A stretch of 13,019 nt of DNA from assembly GCA_002413355.1 (NCBI GenBank), contig DHWV01000046.1, positions 1 through 13,019 of the forward strand, read 5' to 3'. Below, in pieces: positions 1 to 7,513 of this stretch; the first letter of the stretch is position 1, and each line of letters opens with the position of its first letter. The translations under genes were made by a program, and so were the position numbers. The notes beneath the pieces were generated by a model. It saw only the letters and a program-made list of their open reading frames with translations. It had not been told where the DNA came from and made no database searches. The stretch is from Desulfobulbaceae bacterium UBA5173 (lineage in GTDB: Bacteria; Desulfobacterota; Desulfobulbia; Desulfobulbales; Desulfobulbaceae).

Positions 1-67
1 TTATGCAACTGCGTAACTCCTATTTGTTACACCGAAAGCAAAAAAAATGTTTTCTTGCGAAGGAGGG

Positions 68-2035
68 TTACACCACTCTGTCGTTGCCGCCGTCCACGGG
101 TAGCTGGGCGGCGGTAGTGCAGGCGAAGAGCGGGCCGCAGAGTTCCGCCGCCAGTTCCGCCACATCGCGGCTGCGCACTTCCACGCCGAGCAGGTTCTTG
201 GTTTTGTACTCCTGCACAGTCAGGCCGTAATGCGCGGCCCGCGCCTGCAAGACCTCGTCTGTCCAGATGCCGGTGTCAAACACGGCGTTCGGATGGAGGG
301 CGTTGATGCGGATGCCGTCCTTGCTCCATTCGAGCGCGGCCACCCGCATCAGCTGGGTCAGGGCGGCCTTGGCTGCGGAATACGCCGCCGCGCCGGGGCC
401 GGGCGCAGGCACATTTTTGGAGCCAATCACCACGACGCGGCCCTTGCCAAGCGCGGCCTTGAGCAACGGATGCGTCTCGCGCAGTAGGGTCAGATTGGCA
501 TCAAGATTGACGGCCATGACCCGCCGCCACAGCTCGCCGGACAATTCAGAAATTGCCTTGCTGGGCGGGAAGATGCCCGCGTTCAGCACCAGCATGTCCA
601 GCCCGCCGAAACGGCGCGTGACTGCGTCCAAAGCCGCCGCAACCTGCGCCTCGTCGGTGATGTCGCAGCGCAGGCCGAGATACGCAGGCGATGATGACAC
701 GTCGCTGATCTTCGGATCAATATCCAAACCGGCCACCGCCGCGCTCCGTTTGAGGAAGGACTCGACGCAGGCTTTGCCGATGCCCGAAGCCGCGCCGGTG
801 ATCAGAGCGATCTCTCCGCTGAAAATCGGTGCCTTGCCGCCCTTGTTCAGCTTGGCCTGCTCCAAGTCCCAGTATTCCACGGCAAAGAGGTCGCGCTGCG
901 GCAGAGGCTGCCAGCCGCCCAGCCGTTCGGCCCGGAGGATGCAGCCTATCGTGTGCTCGTAAATATCGGCAACAATGTTCGCTTCTCCCGCTGACGCGCC
1001 GACGCAGCACAGGCCCAGCTCCGGGTCGAGCAGCACACGCGGGGCCGGATCGAGCACGGTCTTGCGCTCCTTAGCCTCCGGCTCGTGCGTTTCAAAATAC
1101 CGCCGGTAATCACGTTCATACTGGTCCACGTCCCGTCCGATCAGCGGCAGGGCTTTCGTGCGGAGGACATGATCCGGCGTGGCAGGGCCGCAGACCAGCT
1201 CGCGAACATCAGCCCGCCGGGCGAAGTCCAGCCCGCGTTGGCTGCCGGTGACATGCAGCAGCATCGGCCTGCCTGCTTTGGCGGAAACACTCTGTCGCAG
1301 CGCGGCGATTTCCCGGCGGTCGCAGTGCGGCTTCTGCGCCGCTGGCTCGTTCAATTCCCAAGCCCCATGTGCTCGCAGATAATCCTCCGCCATGCTCACT
1401 AGGCGGATCATCCGCTCGTAGGATTCCCGCGCCGTGTCGCCGAAAGAGAACACGCCGTGGTTCATCAGCACCATGCCGACGGTCTGCGGCCCGGCCTGCG
1501 CGGCGAAGAGGCGGCCCGCCTCGCGGGCAAGGTCAAAACCCGGCATCACATAGGGCACGATCACCGCCAGGTCGCCGTACAGTTTCTCAATCCGCTGCTG
1601 GCCGTCCGGCGTGTTGCAGAGCGTCACCACCGCATCCGCGTGGGTGTGGTCAACATAGCGGAACGGCAGCAGGGCGTGGAGGATGGTCTCCACTGAGGGC
1701 GCGGGCGCGTCGCTGCGGGCGAGCTGTATTTTCAGGCCGTTGACCATCTGCGGGTCAGTGAGCCGCTTCAGCTTGGCCAGACTGAGCATGGGCCGCAGCC
1801 GCACCGGCGCAAAGCCCGCCGCCTCAATCGCAGCCAAATCCCAGCCGCTGCCTTTGACGTAGAGAATCTCCTCGTCCTCGCCGAGCAGGTTCTTCTCGGT
1901 GATTTTCACCGAGGTGTTGCCGCCGCCGTGCAGCACCAAGGCAGGCTCGCGGCCCAGCAGACGCGACGAATAGACCCGCAGGGCCAGTTCGTCGGCGCAG
2001 GCTGCGGCCTCGCTGTCATGCCACAAGCTGTTCAT
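68..2035 (-). CDS. Bifunctional class II aldolase / short-chain dehydrogenase (RhaD/YuxG type)
   Basis: This 655-residue protein fuses a class II (zinc-dependent) aldolase to an SDR oxidoreductase. The aldolase half, about residues 10-330, shows HGGGNTS (36-42), KGSGWD (61-66), PSVET (113-117), the metal-binding HTHAD (His130, His132) and MNHG (His193). The SDR half, from about 407, shows the NAD(P) loop TGAASGIG (413-420), NAG (485-487), Ser539 and the catalytic YxxxK pair Tyr552/Lys556. Both active sites look intact. In the YuxG/RhaEW family such fusions cleave L-rhamnulose 1-phosphate to DHAP and L-lactaldehyde and then oxidise the aldehyde; the true substrate here is unknown, since no rhamnose isomerase or kinase lies nearby. 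The protein is cytoplasmic, with no signal peptide. The start ATG overlaps the preceding lipoprotein stop (ATGA), so translation is probably coupled; it is the last gene of the cluster. Family is certain, substrate is not. Confidence 0.93.
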   Translation of the reverse strand: MNSLWHDSEAAACADELALRVYSSRLLGREPALVLHGGGNTSVKITEKNLLGEDEEILYVKGSGWDLAAIEAAGFAPVRLRPMLSLAKLKRLTDPQMVNGLKIQLARSDAPAPSVETILHALLPFRYVDHTHADAVVTLCNTPDGQQRIEKLYGDLAVIVPYVMPGFDLAREAGRLFAAQAGPQTVGMVLMNHGVFSFGDTARESYERMIRLVSMAEDYLRAHGAWELNEPAAQKPHCDRREIAALRQSVSAKAGRPMLLHVTGSQRGLDFARRADVRELVCGPATPDHVLRTKALPLIGRDVDQYERDYRRYFETHEPEAKERKTVLDPAPRVLLDPELGLCCVGASAGEANIVADIYEHTIGCILRAERLGGWQPLPQRDLFAVEYWDLEQAKLNKGGKAPIFSGEIALITGAASGIGKACVESFLKRSAAVAGLDIDPKISDVSSSPAYLGLRCDITDEAQVAAALDAVTRRFGGLDMLVLNAGIFPPSKAISELSGELWRRVMAVNLDANLTLLRETHPLLKAALGKGRVVVIGSKNVPAPGPGAAAYSAAKAALTQLMRVAALEWSKDGIRINALHPNAVFDTGIWTDEVLQARAAHYGLTVQEYKTKNLLGVEVRSRDVAELAAELCGPLFACTTAAQLPVDGGNDRVV

Positions 2036-2397
2036 TTGTCTGAAAATGAGGTCTGTAAGACAAAACCAAGATGCGGCTGCGGCCTTGTGATCATGATCTG
2101 CTCGCCAGTCTGTTTTTTGATCACGTAGCCATCAAAAATTCTTTCCCTGCCGCCGCGCAAATTGCCATAAACTATAACCTGCTCATTGACGGCAAGGTTC
2201 AATTTTTTTTCATCCGGCAGATCAGCTCGTACCAGAATTGTGCCAGAGCTGTCAGACAGCGTGAAACCGCTTGGCTGAAGCTGTGTAACCACCCCTTCAA
2301 TAATGCTCACCGGCGGTAAAGTTAAATTTTTGACCGCTGTTGTTTTGGCGCAGCCGCCGAGCAGCAGTGCCAGCAGGAAAAACGCTATTTTTTTCAT
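2032..2397 (-). CDS. Small lipoprotein, possible OB-fold
   Basis: This is a 121-residue exported lipoprotein. A charged start (MKK) and a hydrophobic segment lead to the lipobox LLGGC, with Cys16 as the lipidated residue; Ala follows the Cys, so outer-membrane sorting is likely if the Lol rule applies. Two in-frame ATGs exist, at 2403 and 2397. The purine-rich GAGGGG lies directly against the first but six bases before the second, so 2397 is preferred. The mature part has alternating beta-type stretches, including a GFTLSDSSGTILVRAD segment and a VIVYGNL segment. These resemble small OB-fold periplasmic proteins, but I cannot assign a family. It begins 11 bases after the DUF5329 gene stop, and its own stop overlaps the aldolase-dehydrogenase start. 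The role is unknown; position suggests co-expression, not shared chemistry. Confidence 0.8.
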   Translation of the reverse strand: MKKIAFFLLALLLGGCAKTTAVKNLTLPPVSIIEGVVTQLQPSGFTLSDSSGTILVRADLPDEKKLNLAVNEQVIVYGNLRGGRERIFDGYVIKKQTGEQIMITRPQPHLGFVLQTSFSDK

Positions 2398-2408
2398 GAC
2401 CATCCCCT

Positions 2409-2777
2409 CTATTTGCTGTTTTCACGCAGCCGTTTCAGTTCAGCAGCAAGCCAATCAGCACAAGCTGTTTCCTTCGTTTCTTCGCACCGCACCTTGTAGG
2501 ATGTGCCGGTGAGACTGCTTTTGCTGGCAGCATATTGAATGAAATCTTCCGCAGAATGAATCACCCCTTTGTCCACAGCGGCATGATATTTTGTTTCAAT
2601 ATGATCAGCGGCATCTCTGGCAGCATACCAGCTGCCGTTCCGATTGAACTGGCAAGGAGATTTTTTGACAAACGCAAGCAAGGCCGCAATTTCCTGTTCA
2701 GTTTGACGCGAAGAAATATCAGCAGCGGCAGAAAACGGTATGAGCAGCGCAGCAAACAGCAATAATCTTTTCATCAT
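2409..2777 (-). CDS. DUF5329 (YfeK-like) exported protein
   Basis: This 122-residue protein has an N-terminal signal peptide: MMKR, a hydrophobic core, and likely cleavage after SAAA near residue 19. The mature part matches my memory of the DUF5329 family, to which Escherichia coli YfeK belongs: a helical start (TEQEIAALLAFVKKSPCQF), an RNGSWY motif, AADHIETKY, a DFIQYAASKSSLTGTSY block, a C-terminal Cys and WLAAEL. Cysteines in CQF, VRCEE and ACADW could form a disulfide. The family's function is not established; periplasmic location is inferred from the signal peptide. The first ATG overlaps the ZIP transporter stop (ATGATG with TGA inside), so translation is probably coupled to the metal transporter upstream. 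A second ATG one codon on is also possible. Confidence 0.82.
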   Translation of the reverse strand: MMKRLLLFAALLIPFSAAADISSRQTEQEIAALLAFVKKSPCQFNRNGSWYAARDAADHIETKYHAAVDKGVIHSAEDFIQYAASKSSLTGTSYKVRCEETKETACADWLAAELKRLRENSK

Positions 2778-3601
2778 CCTAATGCAATATCCAAAATCAT
2801 CATGACAGTGAATCCGCTCATCGTCGCTATGGTCACCAAATCAATATTTTCCTGCTGCCGCTGCGATTCTGGAATCAATTCCTCCACCACGACAAAGATC
2901 ATCGCACCGGCGGCAAAACACAGGGCATAAGGAAGAATATTCTGCATCCTCAGGACAAACAAGGCTCCAAAAACCGCAGCGACCGGCTCAACCGCGCCGG
3001 ATAGCTGACCAAGAAAGAAACTCTTCCATTGCGATAAGCCTTCCCTCCGCAACGGCATGGCCACAGCGGTGCCTTCCGGGAAATTTTGCAGCCCGATGCC
3101 GACCGCTAACGCGACAGCACCGCCAAGAGTTGCTGAAGGAAGATGCGCGGCCGCTGCGCCGAACGCCACGCCAACTGCCAGTCCTTCCGGGATGTTGTGC
3201 AGCGTGATGGCCAACACCAGCAGGGTGCTACGCTGAAGGGATGTTCTGATGCCTTCTTTTTTCTCCATCTCCAAGCCGGGATGTAGATGCGGCAGCAGAC
3301 GGTCTGTCAGGCGCATAAATAACCCGCCCGCCATAAAGCCGATTGCGGCACTCAGCCAAGGTGTCTGGCCAAGCTGTTCAGCCATTGCAATGCCCGGAGC
3401 CAACAGCGACCAGAAGCTGGCGGCAATCATGACTCCGGCGGCACAGCCGAGCATGGAATCCATGAACCGGTCATTGACCGTTTTGATGAAGAAAACCAAG
3501 GCTGCCCCGGCAGCGGTGACCGCCCACGTGAACAGTGTGGCGGTAAAGGCTTGGATGACAGGATGCTGCTGAATAAAGGCAGTCATGGCTGCGGATAACA
3601 T
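2774..3601 (-). CDS. ZIP-family divalent metal transporter (GufA/ZupT-like)
   Basis: This inner-membrane protein of about 275 residues has roughly eight hydrophobic segments. The signature is the TM4 motif HNIPEGLAVG (His135-Gly144 in this numbering) and the TM5 motif QNFPEGTAVA (172-181), plus GQLSGAVEPV (198-207) and a VVEELIPES stretch. These pairs form the metal site in ZIP proteins, which import Zn2+, Fe2+, Mn2+ and related ions. A histidine-containing loop (HLHPGLEMEKKE, 105-116) lies before TM4. Replacement of the TM5 His by Gln is, as far as I recall, common in the GufA subgroup. The reading frame extends upstream into the glycosyltransferase gene. I place the start at 3601, 16 bases after that gene's stop; 3586 (MTAFIQQHP) fits family length equally well. 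Neither has a clear ribosome site. Its metal is unknown. Confidence 0.9.
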   Translation of the reverse strand: MLSAAMTAFIQQHPVIQAFTATLFTWAVTAAGAALVFFIKTVNDRFMDSMLGCAAGVMIAASFWSLLAPGIAMAEQLGQTPWLSAAIGFMAGGLFMRLTDRLLPHLHPGLEMEKKEGIRTSLQRSTLLVLAITLHNIPEGLAVGVAFGAAAAHLPSATLGGAVALAVGIGLQNFPEGTAVAMPLRREGLSQWKSFFLGQLSGAVEPVAAVFGALFVLRMQNILPYALCFAAGAMIFVVVEELIPESQRQQENIDLVTIATMSGFTVMMILDIALG

Positions 3602-3617
3602 GAACAGCGACACTACT

Positions 3618-5783
3618 TCAGAATATCCGCCGCAGAATCCGCTCCCGCCAAGGAACGTCAGTAGGTTCAGGCGGCCTGGTTCCGTTTGCAAAGCTGAACG
3701 GATGCTGATCAAAAAACTCCTGCACCCCGCTTTCCCTCAGCTTGATGGAAATTTCGATGATATCACCGATCGCAACTTGATTTGCCTCTATTTGCGGCAG
3801 AATCAGAAATGGATCAGTGCCGTTTGAAAGGACAACATCCTTCCGGTCAGAAAAAATCCATTTCAAATCAGCGGACAAGAATAGTGACTGGAACTCATTC
3901 TGCTGTGCAAGCGACATGACTTGTCTGCCCTGCGTCTTATTTCGCACGGTGATGAAGGCCAGCTCAATAATGCCGACGCGGTGGCTGAGATCAAGCCTGA
4001 GCCAGAGCGGTGCTTCCTCAGCTATCAGCTCAAAGGAAACGATCGTCCATTCTGCGCTTGGATACTGCCGCAGCATTGATCTTTTTTTGCTGAATTTGCC
4101 TTCGCCGTCCCCCCAGTGCAGCCGCAGGACATTGCTTTTCTCTTCCAATGCTGTCATATCCCTGACACTGATCCGCTGTTCAGCAACAAGCTCCTGCATG
4201 CTGGTTTCTCTCAGCGTAATCGAAACGTCAAGCATGTCTCCGTGATTGAAAAGACCTGCTTCTTGTGTCGGCAGAACGTAGCCTGCTGACTGGCCGCAGA
4301 TGAAAAACATATTTTTCCGCTCAGGAAAAAGCCAAGTGATCTCTCCGGTCAGCAGAAGACAGCTAAACTCTTCCGGCTCCTGCAAGGACAAAATATCCCT
4401 GTTCTGGGTTGTGTTGCGCACAGTGATGGCAGCGATTTCCGTGATGCCAATACGAATGCTGGGATCAAGCCGGAGCCAGAGCGGTGCCTCATCAGTCCGC
4501 AATACAAAGGAAAGCGTGGTCCATTCCCCGCTCAGGTAATGCTGATGCTGCGACTTGCTATCGCTGAATCGCCCTTTGCCATCCCAAAAGAACTGGACGA
4601 AATTATGCCGGTCAGCCAGTGACATCGCTGCTGAGGTGCTTGCCTTTTCCCTTTGGGCAAAAGCCTCCTGCATTTTCGCCCTGATCATGGGCTTCGGGAT
4701 GCTGTACAGCTCTTTAACGTACCGACCAAGGTATTTCCGGCTGGTTGGCCGTTCCGCCGCAATAGCCAGCAGTGCCTGCTCGAACTGGCCGGAACAGATC
4801 GCCCAATCCGGCCATGCCGCTGCCGTCTCTGCCGCGCCGCGCTTGAGCCGCGCCAACTCCGCTGGATTTTCCCTCAAATGCCGCAGCAGGCGCACCACCT
4901 GCTCTTCATCATCTTTGGGCACCACGTAAGTGTTTCGGTCATGGACAATGTATTCGTCATGACCGGTGACATCATAGACCAAGGCGGTGCCGCCGCAGTG
5001 AAACATTTCCAACGGCGGGCCGAACATCCCTTCAATATAACTCAGCTTCAGCACCAAATCGCAGGAACGGTACACTGCTGGTGTCTCATGGATCGGCACC
5101 CGCGAGAACACCCGGTCGGCATCAGGATGCTCCTTGAGGTCCGATGAGGTCAGCAGCCAAACCTCGTCGGCTCCTGACCGGCGGGCCAGCTTGAGCGAAG
5201 CGGGCACATTCTTGAACGAGACTTCCACTGGCCCTTCGACCAGCACCCTGAACCGGCCCGGCACACGAGGAGCAATCACTTCGCCGTCGGCGGCATAAAT
5301 ATCCTTACGGATGCCGTTGCGCACCAAGAAAGGCTGCTGGTTGTAATTGCGGTGTAGGTATTCTTGAATCCACGCTGCTTCGGTGATCACTGGAATGGCG
5401 CAGGCGTAAGTTTTTTCGCACAGCTTCTGCCAGATAAGGTTCTCGGTGTTGCGGAGCTTGAGCGGATTGGGCGGGTCAAAAAAACGGCTCTCAATGGACT
5501 GGACAAAATAGACATACTGTTTGGCCTCAAGCTGACGGAGAAGAAAGAATGTCTCCCACCATGTGGCCAGCACAATGTCAAAACATTCCTTCCGCGCCTG
5601 CTTGATGGTCAGCCAGTCCAGTTCAGCGGCGGAGCTGTGCCAAGCGTGCTCTTCAGGCCGCACTTGATGTTTGGTGATGATAGCAACCCGATGCCCTTGG
5701 CGTTTCAGGCGAGAGGCATGTTCATAGATGACATAACTGCCGCCGCTTATGGTCGGCGAGCCAAGCAGGAAAGCGATATTCAT
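3618..5783 (-). CDS. GT-B (GT4-like) glycosyltransferase with a duplicated C-terminal module
   Basis: This is a 721-residue cytoplasmic protein. Residues 1-345 form a GT-B glycosyltransferase: the N-terminal strand and glycine-rich loop MNIAFLLGSPTISGGS, an acceptor domain, VRNGIRKDIY (154-163), VLVEGP (180-185), and the nucleotide-sugar E-x7-E motif Glu251-Glu259 (EGMFGPPLE) followed by HCGGTALVY. This is GT4-like (WsaF-type proteins look similar). Normal members end near here. This one adds two copies of a 140-residue module, about 395-533 and 551-691, sharing the EAPLWLRLD core, a G(I)TEIAAITVRN/GIIELAFITVRN block and an SIxLRE end. Sugar donor and acceptor are unknown; a role in surface glycans is inferred. 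The start overlaps the previous stop (TGATG) and has no obvious ribosome site, so translation is probably coupled. The enzyme assignment is firm; the module's role is open. Confidence 0.9.
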   Translation of the reverse strand: MNIAFLLGSPTISGGSYVIYEHASRLKRQGHRVAIITKHQVRPEEHAWHSSAAELDWLTIKQARKECFDIVLATWWETFFLLRQLEAKQYVYFVQSIESRFFDPPNPLKLRNTENLIWQKLCEKTYACAIPVITEAAWIQEYLHRNYNQQPFLVRNGIRKDIYAADGEVIAPRVPGRFRVLVEGPVEVSFKNVPASLKLARRSGADEVWLLTSSDLKEHPDADRVFSRVPIHETPAVYRSCDLVLKLSYIEGMFGPPLEMFHCGGTALVYDVTGHDEYIVHDRNTYVVPKDDEEQVVRLLRHLRENPAELARLKRGAAETAAAWPDWAICSGQFEQALLAIAAERPTSRKYLGRYVKELYSIPKPMIRAKMQEAFAQREKASTSAAMSLADRHNFVQFFWDGKGRFSDSKSQHQHYLSGEWTTLSFVLRTDEAPLWLRLDPSIRIGITEIAAITVRNTTQNRDILSLQEPEEFSCLLLTGEITWLFPERKNMFFICGQSAGYVLPTQEAGLFNHGDMLDVSITLRETSMQELVAEQRISVRDMTALEEKSNVLRLHWGDGEGKFSKKRSMLRQYPSAEWTIVSFELIAEEAPLWLRLDLSHRVGIIELAFITVRNKTQGRQVMSLAQQNEFQSLFLSADLKWIFSDRKDVVLSNGTDPFLILPQIEANQVAIGDIIEISIKLRESGVQEFFDQHPFSFANGTRPPEPTDVPWRERILRRIF
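3711..4133 (-). repeat. Second copy of the glycosyltransferase C-terminal module
   Basis: Encodes residues 551-691 of the glycosyltransferase. It aligns end to end with the module at 4185-4601. Both share the W-D/G-G-x-G-K/R-F-S start, EWT(I/T)(V/L)SF, EAPLWLRLD, ITVRN-TQ-R, a W-x-F-x-x-R-K block and a final ISI-LRE-x-x-QE. Around the EAPLWLRLD core the DNA itself is nearly unchanged between copies. The regular strand-like pattern suggests a beta-sandwich, possibly carbohydrate binding; this is inference. Confidence 0.85.
4185..4601 (-). repeat. First copy of the glycosyltransferase C-terminal module
   Basis: Encodes residues 395-533 of the glycosyltransferase, about 50 residues after the catalytic GT-B part ends. 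It is the partner of the copy at 3711-4133; a linker of about 17 residues (534-550, containing EQRISVRDMTALEEK) separates the two. No membrane segment or signal is present, so both copies should be on the same side of the membrane as the enzyme. Confidence 0.85.
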
Positions 5784-6346
5784 CAGATCGTATATGCGCT
5801 CTTGTCGCCTATGTCATAATGCAAGGGCATCCTCCACTTGGCCCAAGCCAGCCATACATACAGCGCGGCAGCTGGGGCCAGCGTCAGTCCTTCCCCCGCA
5901 GGAAAGCCAGCCCAGCGCAGCACGACCGCACAGCCGAGAAACAGGGGCATCAGCGGCAGGCCGGGAATATGGAAGCAGAAATACTCCTTCACTGCGAACA
6001 TGCTTGCGCCCGCATAGAAGAAAGCCAAGCCGAGGACGGCAAGATTTGCCCTGATCACGGCAGACTGCACTGGCAGGCTGAAGGACAGCACGATCAGGCC
6101 CAACCAGCTCATCAGTGGAAAAAGCCAGCGGAAGCGAGGATCGTAGAGGTGGATGTTGGCACTGGCGATAGCTGCGCCAGTAGCCGTCAGCGGCAAGTGC
6201 CACCTGCCCAGCAGCGGCAGGCCGGACAGCAGCTCCAGAGCTTCAAGAGCGGAACTGAGGGCGAAGAGCGACAGACCGCTACGGTACAGCGCAGCCGTCA
6301 GGCGGTCGAGCGGCTCCATTGCCGGAGTATGTTCAGGATTGGCCAT
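5783..6346 (-). CDS. DUF2301-like integral membrane protein
   Basis: This membrane protein of about 187 residues has five or six hydrophobic helices between charged or polar turns (for example HLYDPRFRW and KEYFCFH). The YRSGLSLFALSSALEALELL start, LYDP turn, and EYFCFHIPGLPLMPLFL segment resemble what I remember of the DUF2301 family, an uncharacterised inner-membrane family best known from cyanobacteria. No enzymatic or transport motif is visible. The frame is open to an ATG at 6391, which would add MLPAVVSVSLSPQRS. I prefer 6346 because a weak AGAG precedes it and the extension looks non-conserved; 6319 is a third option. The stop overlaps the glycosyltransferase ATG by one base (TGATG), implying coupling. 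Function unknown. Confidence 0.72.
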   Translation of the reverse strand: MANPEHTPAMEPLDRLTAALYRSGLSLFALSSALEALELLSGLPLLGRWHLPLTATGAAIASANIHLYDPRFRWLFPLMSWLGLIVLSFSLPVQSAVIRANLAVLGLAFFYAGASMFAVKEYFCFHIPGLPLMPLFLGCAVVLRWAGFPAGEGLTLAPAAALYVWLAWAKWRMPLHYDIGDKSAYTI

Positions 6347-6470
6347 GGATCTCTGCGGGCTGAGGGAAACAGAAACTACTGCGGGAAGCATCCGATTCTA
6401 CCAAGAAAGCCTGCTGCACGTCAACAGCTTCCTGCTCAACAATTGTAGTGTGTTGCAGCGACACCTTGGA

Positions 6471-7214
6471 CTATTGTAAGGTCAATGCTAAAACATAAGG
6501 CGAAAAGTTATGCGCAATCACCCGCTGCGGCGGACAGCCTTGCACCACGCAATCGAGGAGCCAAGCCTGCTCCTGCGCCACAGTGATCCCATCCAGCGCA
6601 ATGCCGGAGAAAATTGCAGGCTGATCAGAGAACATGCTTTTTTTTACCGCCTCTTTCATTGTCCAAAGCATGGTCAAGCGAGCCTCGTGACTGCCGATAT
6701 CCAACTGATCAGCCAGCAAGCGCAGCTCTGCCGGTGAGGCAAAATAGTCGGTCAGGGCAGGTAGTGAGTCTGATATTTCCTGTAGATCAAGGCCGCAGCT
6801 CATTCCGTGCGCCGCTAACGCTGCCGCATACCTGCCGCTGTGGGTGATGGAAAGCGACAGGCCGCGTTCTGTCAAACCGCTGACTGTCGGCCTACCGTGC
6901 TCATCCGGCAGAACGGTCAGCCGCCGGAACTCACCCGGTTCGCGCAGCGTCAGCAAGGCCGCTTTGGCGGCCATTCTCCCGCCCAGCCATTCCCGCCGCC
7001 GCTTGGGATGACGGAACCGCTGCGCATAATCCTGTTCTGCATCAGAAAGCAGTGTTTCAGCGACCTCCTCCCGCAGCAGATCGAGGTCAACCAGGGCTAT
7101 GCGTCTCTGCTCACCAACGCGAAGGCGGAATGGCAGCCCACCACAAGTCATAACCGCAGGGAAAAAAGATTCAAGCGCGGATTGGGCAACGATCTTTATG
7201 ACAGAAGGAACCAT
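6471..7214 (-). CDS. 4'-phosphopantetheinyl transferase (Sfp/HetI type)
   Basis: This 247-residue cytoplasmic enzyme should transfer the phosphopantetheine arm of coenzyme A to a serine of an acyl or peptidyl carrier protein. Family motifs in order: an Arg/Lys-rich helix with RREWLGGRMAAKAAL (74-88), GRPTVSG (107-113), SLSITHSGRYAAAL (119-132), the Mg-binding GLDLQEI with Asp143 (141-147), and WTMKEAVKK with Glu188/Lys187 (184-192). All key residues are present. At this length it is nearer the Sfp group than the short AcpS group. No polyketide, peptide or fatty-acid synthase lies in the window, so the carrier protein is elsewhere. No clear ribosome site precedes 7214; an internal ATG at 7151 gives 226 residues and starts closer to the conserved RIALVDLDL segment. 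It lies 79-124 bases upstream of the membrane-protein gene and may head the same transcript. Confidence 0.92.
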   Translation of the reverse strand: MVPSVIKIVAQSALESFFPAVMTCGGLPFRLRVGEQRRIALVDLDLLREEVAETLLSDAEQDYAQRFRHPKRRREWLGGRMAAKAALLTLREPGEFRRLTVLPDEHGRPTVSGLTERGLSLSITHSGRYAAALAAHGMSCGLDLQEISDSLPALTDYFASPAELRLLADQLDIGSHEARLTMLWTMKEAVKKSMFSDQPAIFSGIALDGITVAQEQAWLLDCVVQGCPPQRVIAHNFSPYVLALTLQ

Positions 7215-7279
7215 TTGATGAAAAAAATGTGTATTACACGTTGCAAGCAGAAATATACCGCATGAATTTTGTTTAACTA

Positions 7280-7296
7280 CTCTGCATTATGCAGAG
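7280..7296. promoter_or_regulatory. Candidate operator palindrome
   Basis: CTCTGCAT-T-ATGCAGAG is a perfect inverted repeat with 8-base arms around one base. It sits about 65 bases upstream of the phosphopantetheinyl transferase start. The arms are too close for a stable RNA hairpin with a normal loop but well sized for a dimeric repressor. It could control the left operon; chance occurrence cannot be excluded from one copy. Confidence 0.35.
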
Positions 7297-7475
7297 GCAG
7301 ACAATGTAGGCGGCCTTGTAGTTTCTGTCAACAGAAAAGTGAAAAGCAAGGCTGCTTTGTCGCGAGCAAGTATCTAACCAGCTTAATTCAATAGGCGACA
7401 GCGTGTTTGCGCAAGATAAAATCGCTATAAACGGCAAAAAATCGCTTCCGACCGGCATCTGTTTGGATAAAAAAA

Positions 7476-7505
7476 TTGACATAAGTCACGATGTGGTGCT
7501 TGAAT
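7476..7505 (+). promoter_or_regulatory. Candidate sigma-70 promoter of the lipoprotein operon
   Basis: A perfect -35 box TTGACA (7476-7481) is followed after 18 bases by TTGAAT (7500-7505), which matches four of six positions of the -10 consensus. Transcription would start near 7512, about 115 bases before the lipoprotein ATG and immediately before the first leader hairpin. Confidence 0.45.
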
Positions 7506-7513
7506 AAAGTTAT

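Noticed and set aside
13..30. GTAAC/GTTAC inverted repeat downstream of the aldolase-dehydrogenase, considered as the operon terminator.
   Set aside because: A five-base A+T-rich stem with an eight-base loop and no adjacent T-run on the minus strand.
267..962. Long plus-strand open frame of 231 codons opposite the aldolase-dehydrogenase.
   Set aside because: It lies wholly within a gene with clear catalytic motifs on the other strand, has Arg/Ser/Ala-rich composition and no recognisable domain.
3817..4539. Two plus-strand frames of 142 and 79 codons that resemble each other.
   Set aside because: Their similarity only mirrors the duplicated module of the minus-strand glycosyltransferase; they are antisense shadows.
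7250..7262. TATATT box on the minus strand as promoter for the left operon.
   Set aside because: No acceptable -35 box at 16-18 bases; kept only as a remark under the intergenic region.
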